The translations under genes were made by a program, and so were the position numbers. Under the pieces are notes generated by a model. The model searched no databases. It worked only from the letters and a program-made list of their open reading frames with translations, and was not told the origin of the DNA. From NCBI GenBank assembly GCA_001874335.1, contig MPDE01000004.1, positions 186,001-250,000 on the forward strand: DNA of 64,000 bases. The letters are read 5' to 3'. Shown here in pieces: positions 62,003-64,000 of this stretch (its first letter is position 1; every line of letters starts with the position of its first letter). This stretch comes from Bacteroidetes bacterium MedPE-SWsnd-G2 (GTDB lineage: Bacteria; Bacteroidota; Bacteroidia; Flavobacteriales; Flavobacteriaceae).

Positions 62003-62347
62003 TTATTTTACTTTATTTACAATAGCTTCAAAAGCTGCAGGGTTATTCATCGCTAAATCTGCAAGAACCTTACGGTTTAATTCGATATCGTTAGCTTTTA
62101 ATTTCCCCATAAATCTTGAATAAGACATTCCATATTGTCTAGCTCCTGCGTTAATACGCATAATCCATAACGAACGGAATGTTCTCTTTTTATTTCTACG
62201 GTCTCTGTACGAATATTGCATCGCTTTGTCAACCGCGTTTTTCGCTACTGTCCAAACGTTTTTACGTCTTCCAAAGTAGCCTTTTGCTTGTTTAAGAACC
62301 TTTTTTCTTCTAGCTCTTTTTGCAACAGAATTTACTGATCTTGGCAT
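62003..62347 (-). CDS. rplT: 50S ribosomal protein L20
   Basis: From the ATG at 62347 the product is 114 residues ([20 protein letters not shown]), the normal length; an ATG 15 codons upstream would add a non-conserved tail. [20 protein letters not shown] and [12 protein letters not shown]-like segments ([20 protein letters not shown], then [16 protein letters not shown]) match L20. It binds 23S rRNA early in 50S assembly. Last gene of the thrS-infC-rpmI-rplT operon. Confidence 0.97.
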   Translation of the reverse strand: MPRSVNSVAKRARRKKVLKQAKGYFGRRKNVWTVAKNAVDKAMQYSYRDRRNKKRTFRSLWIMRINAGARQYGMSYSRFMGKLKANDIELNRKVLADLAMNNPAAFEAIVNKVK

Positions 62348-62453
62348 TTCTTTTAATGTTTTTTGTAGTAGGCGGTCAAAATTAATTGACACTTGCTAAA
62401 TACTTTTGCCTAACTCCAGGGTTTATAAATTAGTTTAACCGGTTAAAACCGTA

Positions 62454-62651
62454 TTACTTTAAACGTAACATTGTTTTAACATTGTTTTCGTCTGACTTAT
62501 GTACTAATGTATCATGAGTCAAAGCAAGCTTACGCTTTTTAGATTTTTTAGTCAAAATGTGACTTTTAAAAGCGTGCTTTCTTTTAATCTTACCAGTGCC
62601 AGTTAGTTTAAAACGTTTCTTAGCACTTGATTTAGTTTTCATTTTAGGCAT
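62454..62651 (-). CDS. rpmI: 50S ribosomal protein L35
   Basis: A 65-residue, very basic protein. [20 protein letters not shown], then [20 protein letters not shown], is the L35 sequence. It lies between infC and rplT in the conserved order, with 106 bases to rplT and 54 to infC. Confidence 0.97.
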   Translation of the reverse strand: MPKMKTKSSAKKRFKLTGTGKIKRKHAFKSHILTKKSKKRKLALTHDTLVHKSDENNVKTMLRLK

Positions 62652-62705
62652 CTTCTCCTAGTTTTATTTCGTTTCGCTTATTCTCTTAAAATCCGTTTGA
62701 TTGGA

Positions 62706-63257
62706 TTATTTATTCTTCTTTGGTGCGATGAACATTGTCATACGCTTACCTTCTAATTTCGGCATTTGTTCAACCTTTCCAAACTCTTCCAAATCTTGAG
62801 CTAATTTTAGCAACAATATTTGTCCTTGTTCCTTAAACACAATAGATCTTCCTTTAAAGAATACAAATGCTTTTAATTTAGCACCTTCTTTTAAAAACTT
62901 CTCAGCGTGTTTCTTTTTAAACTGATAATCATGATCATCAGTTTGTGGACCAAAACGAATTTCTTTAACTATAACTTTAGTAGCCTTTGATTTTAAAGCT
63001 TTGTCACGTTTCTTCTGTTCGTAAAGAAACTTCTTGTAGTCCATAACTTTACATACAGGCGGTTCTGCTTTTGGTGAGATTTCTACCAAATCAAAACCTT
63101 GCTTGTCAGCAATGGCTAATGCTTCTCTGGTTGAATAAATACCAACTTCTACATTGTCACCTACTAATCTTACTTTTTCGGCTCTAATGTTTGCGTTAAT
63201 TTTGTGCTGCTCCTCTTTTACAACTTTTCGGGAGTAGTTTCTTCTACGTATTGCTAT
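62706..63257 (-). CDS. infC: Translation initiation factor IF-3, AUA start
   Basis: The conserved N-terminal domain extends upstream of the first ATG/GTG-type codon: read on the minus strand from 63257, ATA GCA ATA CGT AGA AGA gives (M)[20 protein letters not shown], then [20 protein letters not shown]. An in-frame TAA lies two codons further upstream, so the start must be ATA (63257-63255) or the GTC before it. The result is 183 residues, the normal length. The C-terminal domain holds [22 protein letters not shown]-3 keeps 30S free and checks start codons; infC genes of other bacteria also use rare starts (AUU in E. coli) for autoregulation. Confidence 0.93.
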   Translation of the reverse strand: MAIRRRNYSRKVVKEEQHKINANIRAEKVRLVGDNVEVGIYSTREALAIADKQGFDLVEISPKAEPPVCKVMDYKKFLYEQKKRDKALKSKATKVIVKEIRFGPQTDDHDYQFKKKHAEKFLKEGAKLKAFVFFKGRSIVFKEQGQILLLKLAQDLEEFGKVEQMPKLEGKRMTMFIAPKKNK

Positions 63258-63288
63258 GACTTAAATATTTTAGTTAAACTTATGTTTG

Positions 63289-64000
63289 TTATTTAAAGGT
63301 TTTTAATGTTTTGTTTATATCAGCTTTTATTATTTCAGAAAAGGCTTCAATAGATATAGAGCCTAAATCCTCACCTCCGTGCTGACGTACGCTTATTTCA
63401 TTGTTTGCCGCTTCTTGCTCACCGATAATAATCATGTAAGGTACTTTATTCATTTCCGATTCACGGATTTTTTTACCTATAGTTTCATTTCTATTATCTA
63501 CAAGGGCGCGAATTTCGTGATTTTCTAACAAATTTAAAACTTTTTCCGCGTATTTTTCATATTTCTCACTAATTGACAGTACCATAACTTGAGTTGGCAT
63601 TAACCAAATCGGGAAATTTCCCCCAGTATGTTCTAACAATATAGCAATAAATCTTTCCATACTACCAAATGGAGCTCTATGAATCATAACTGGTCGGTGT
63701 AGTTCATTATCACTGCCTTTGTATGTTAAATCAAATCGCTCTGGTAGGTTGTAATCCACTTGAATTGTACCTAATTGCCAACTACGCCCTAAGGCATCTT
63801 TTACCATAAAATCTAATTTAGGTCCGTAGAAGGCTGCTTCACCAGTTTCTATAACATAATTTAAATTTTTGTCTTTAGCTGCATTGATTATGGCTTGTTC
63901 TGCTTTTTCCCAATTTTCAGTATCTCCAATATATTTACCTGGGTTTTCAGGGTCTCTTACAGATACTTGAGCTGTAAAGTTTTCAAATCCAAGAGAACCA
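63289..64000 (-). CDS. thrS: Threonyl-tRNA synthetase, C-terminal part (5' cut by window end)
   Basis: The frame stays open to the right edge, so the N-terminal and most of the catalytic domain lie outside. Visible parts are the catalytic end ([20 protein letters not shown], then [20 protein letters not shown] and [20 protein letters not shown], class II motif 3) and the anticodon-binding domain ([20 protein letters not shown], then [20 protein letters not shown]). It charges tRNA-Thr. It is first in the operon, 31 bases before infC. Confidence 0.96.
   Translation of the reverse strand, partial: GSLGFENFTAQVSVRDPENPGKYIGDTENWEKAEQAIINAAKDKNLNYVIETGEAAFYGPKLDFMVKDALGRSWQLGTIQVDYNLPERFDLTYKGSDNELHRPVMIHRAPFGSMERFIAILLEHTGGNFPIWLMPTQVMVLSISEKYEKYAEKVLNLLENHEIRALVDNRNETIGKKIRESEMNKVPYMIIIGEQEAANNEISVRQHGGEDLGSISIEAFSEIIKADINKTLKTFK

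Noticed and set aside
62348-62392. Upstream ATG extending L20 by 15 residues
   Set aside because: L20 begins MPRSVN and has its normal 114 residues from 62347.

Overview
The window reads as an ordinary, gene-dense stretch of chromosome from a marine-type Flavobacteriaceae bacterium (Bacteroidota). Reasons: AT-rich DNA; promoters of the Bacteroidota form (TTG about 19 bases upstream of TAnnTTTG) in front of many genes; a T9SS type A C-terminal sorting domain; a PUR-domain DUF3276 protein; split transketolase; AcnB plus a second aconitase; leucine dehydrogenase; a NusB with a long N-terminal extension; and a zeaxanthin-type crtIBZY cluster. No transposon, prophage, CRISPR array, toxin-antitoxin pair or rRNA was seen. 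Nearly everything is core or lineage-core. Both ends cut a gene: a TRIC-type channel at the left and thrS at the right. || Layout. 1-13 kb: envelope and housekeeping genes (cyclophilin lipoprotein, CoA Nudix hydrolase, PlsC-like acyltransferase, an ECF sigma factor with a membrane partner, YhhN, M48 protease, MgtC/DUF4010, outer-membrane protein, fatty acid desaturase, thioredoxin-like protein, CsaA, M14 peptidase). 13-24.5 kb: DUF3276, ABC exporter, leucine dehydrogenase, nusB-DUF1573-yajC, peptidase T, pyrD, a secreted spondin-domain protein, HMG-CoA lyase, ferritin, and an uncatalogued 43-residue Cys/Lys-rich ORF. 24.6-35 kb: guaB, lipoprotein, DcaP-like porin, a three-gene lipid operon (DAG-kinase-like, App1 phosphatase, small protein), then a PpiC/SurA-type operon ending in a MoxR ATPase. 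35.6-41.5 kb: two different aconitases in tandem and a TlpA-like protein. 41.5-46.4 kb: crtY, crtZ, crtB, crtI and a CarH-like MerR regulator, all on the minus strand. 46.6-47.1 kb: a tRNA island (Lys-Leu-Lys) in which the Lys cassette is duplicated. 47-64 kb: aroK, phosphoribosyltransferase, S4 protein, Ca-binding FKBP lipoprotein, a 10-bp tandem repeat, porin, split transketolase, tgt-lptF/G-DMT, accA, dnaB, AI-2E transporter, a secreted amidotransferase-fold protein, a class III cyclase, and the thrS-infC-rpmI-rplT operon. || How genes work together. Leucine dehydrogenase and HMG-CoA lyase serve branched-chain amino acid catabolism. The aconitases feed the TCA (possibly also methylcitrate) cycle. 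The crt genes turn geranylgeranyl-PP into zeaxanthin, under a regulator that keeps the W-x9-EH cobalamin-capping motif of CarH, with a perfect inverted repeat over the crtI promoter. The PpiC/SurA operon serves outer-membrane protein folding. || Points most worth a second look: the CarH-like regulator and its candidate operator; the Cys/Lys-rich mini-ORF after ferritin; a TGT enzyme lacking the three zinc cysteines; infC starting at AUA; the acnB leader with an overlapping upstream ORF; the duplicated tRNA-Lys cassette; and the ACAACTGAAT tandem repeat. I did not find a clear new multi-gene defence or biosynthetic system here.
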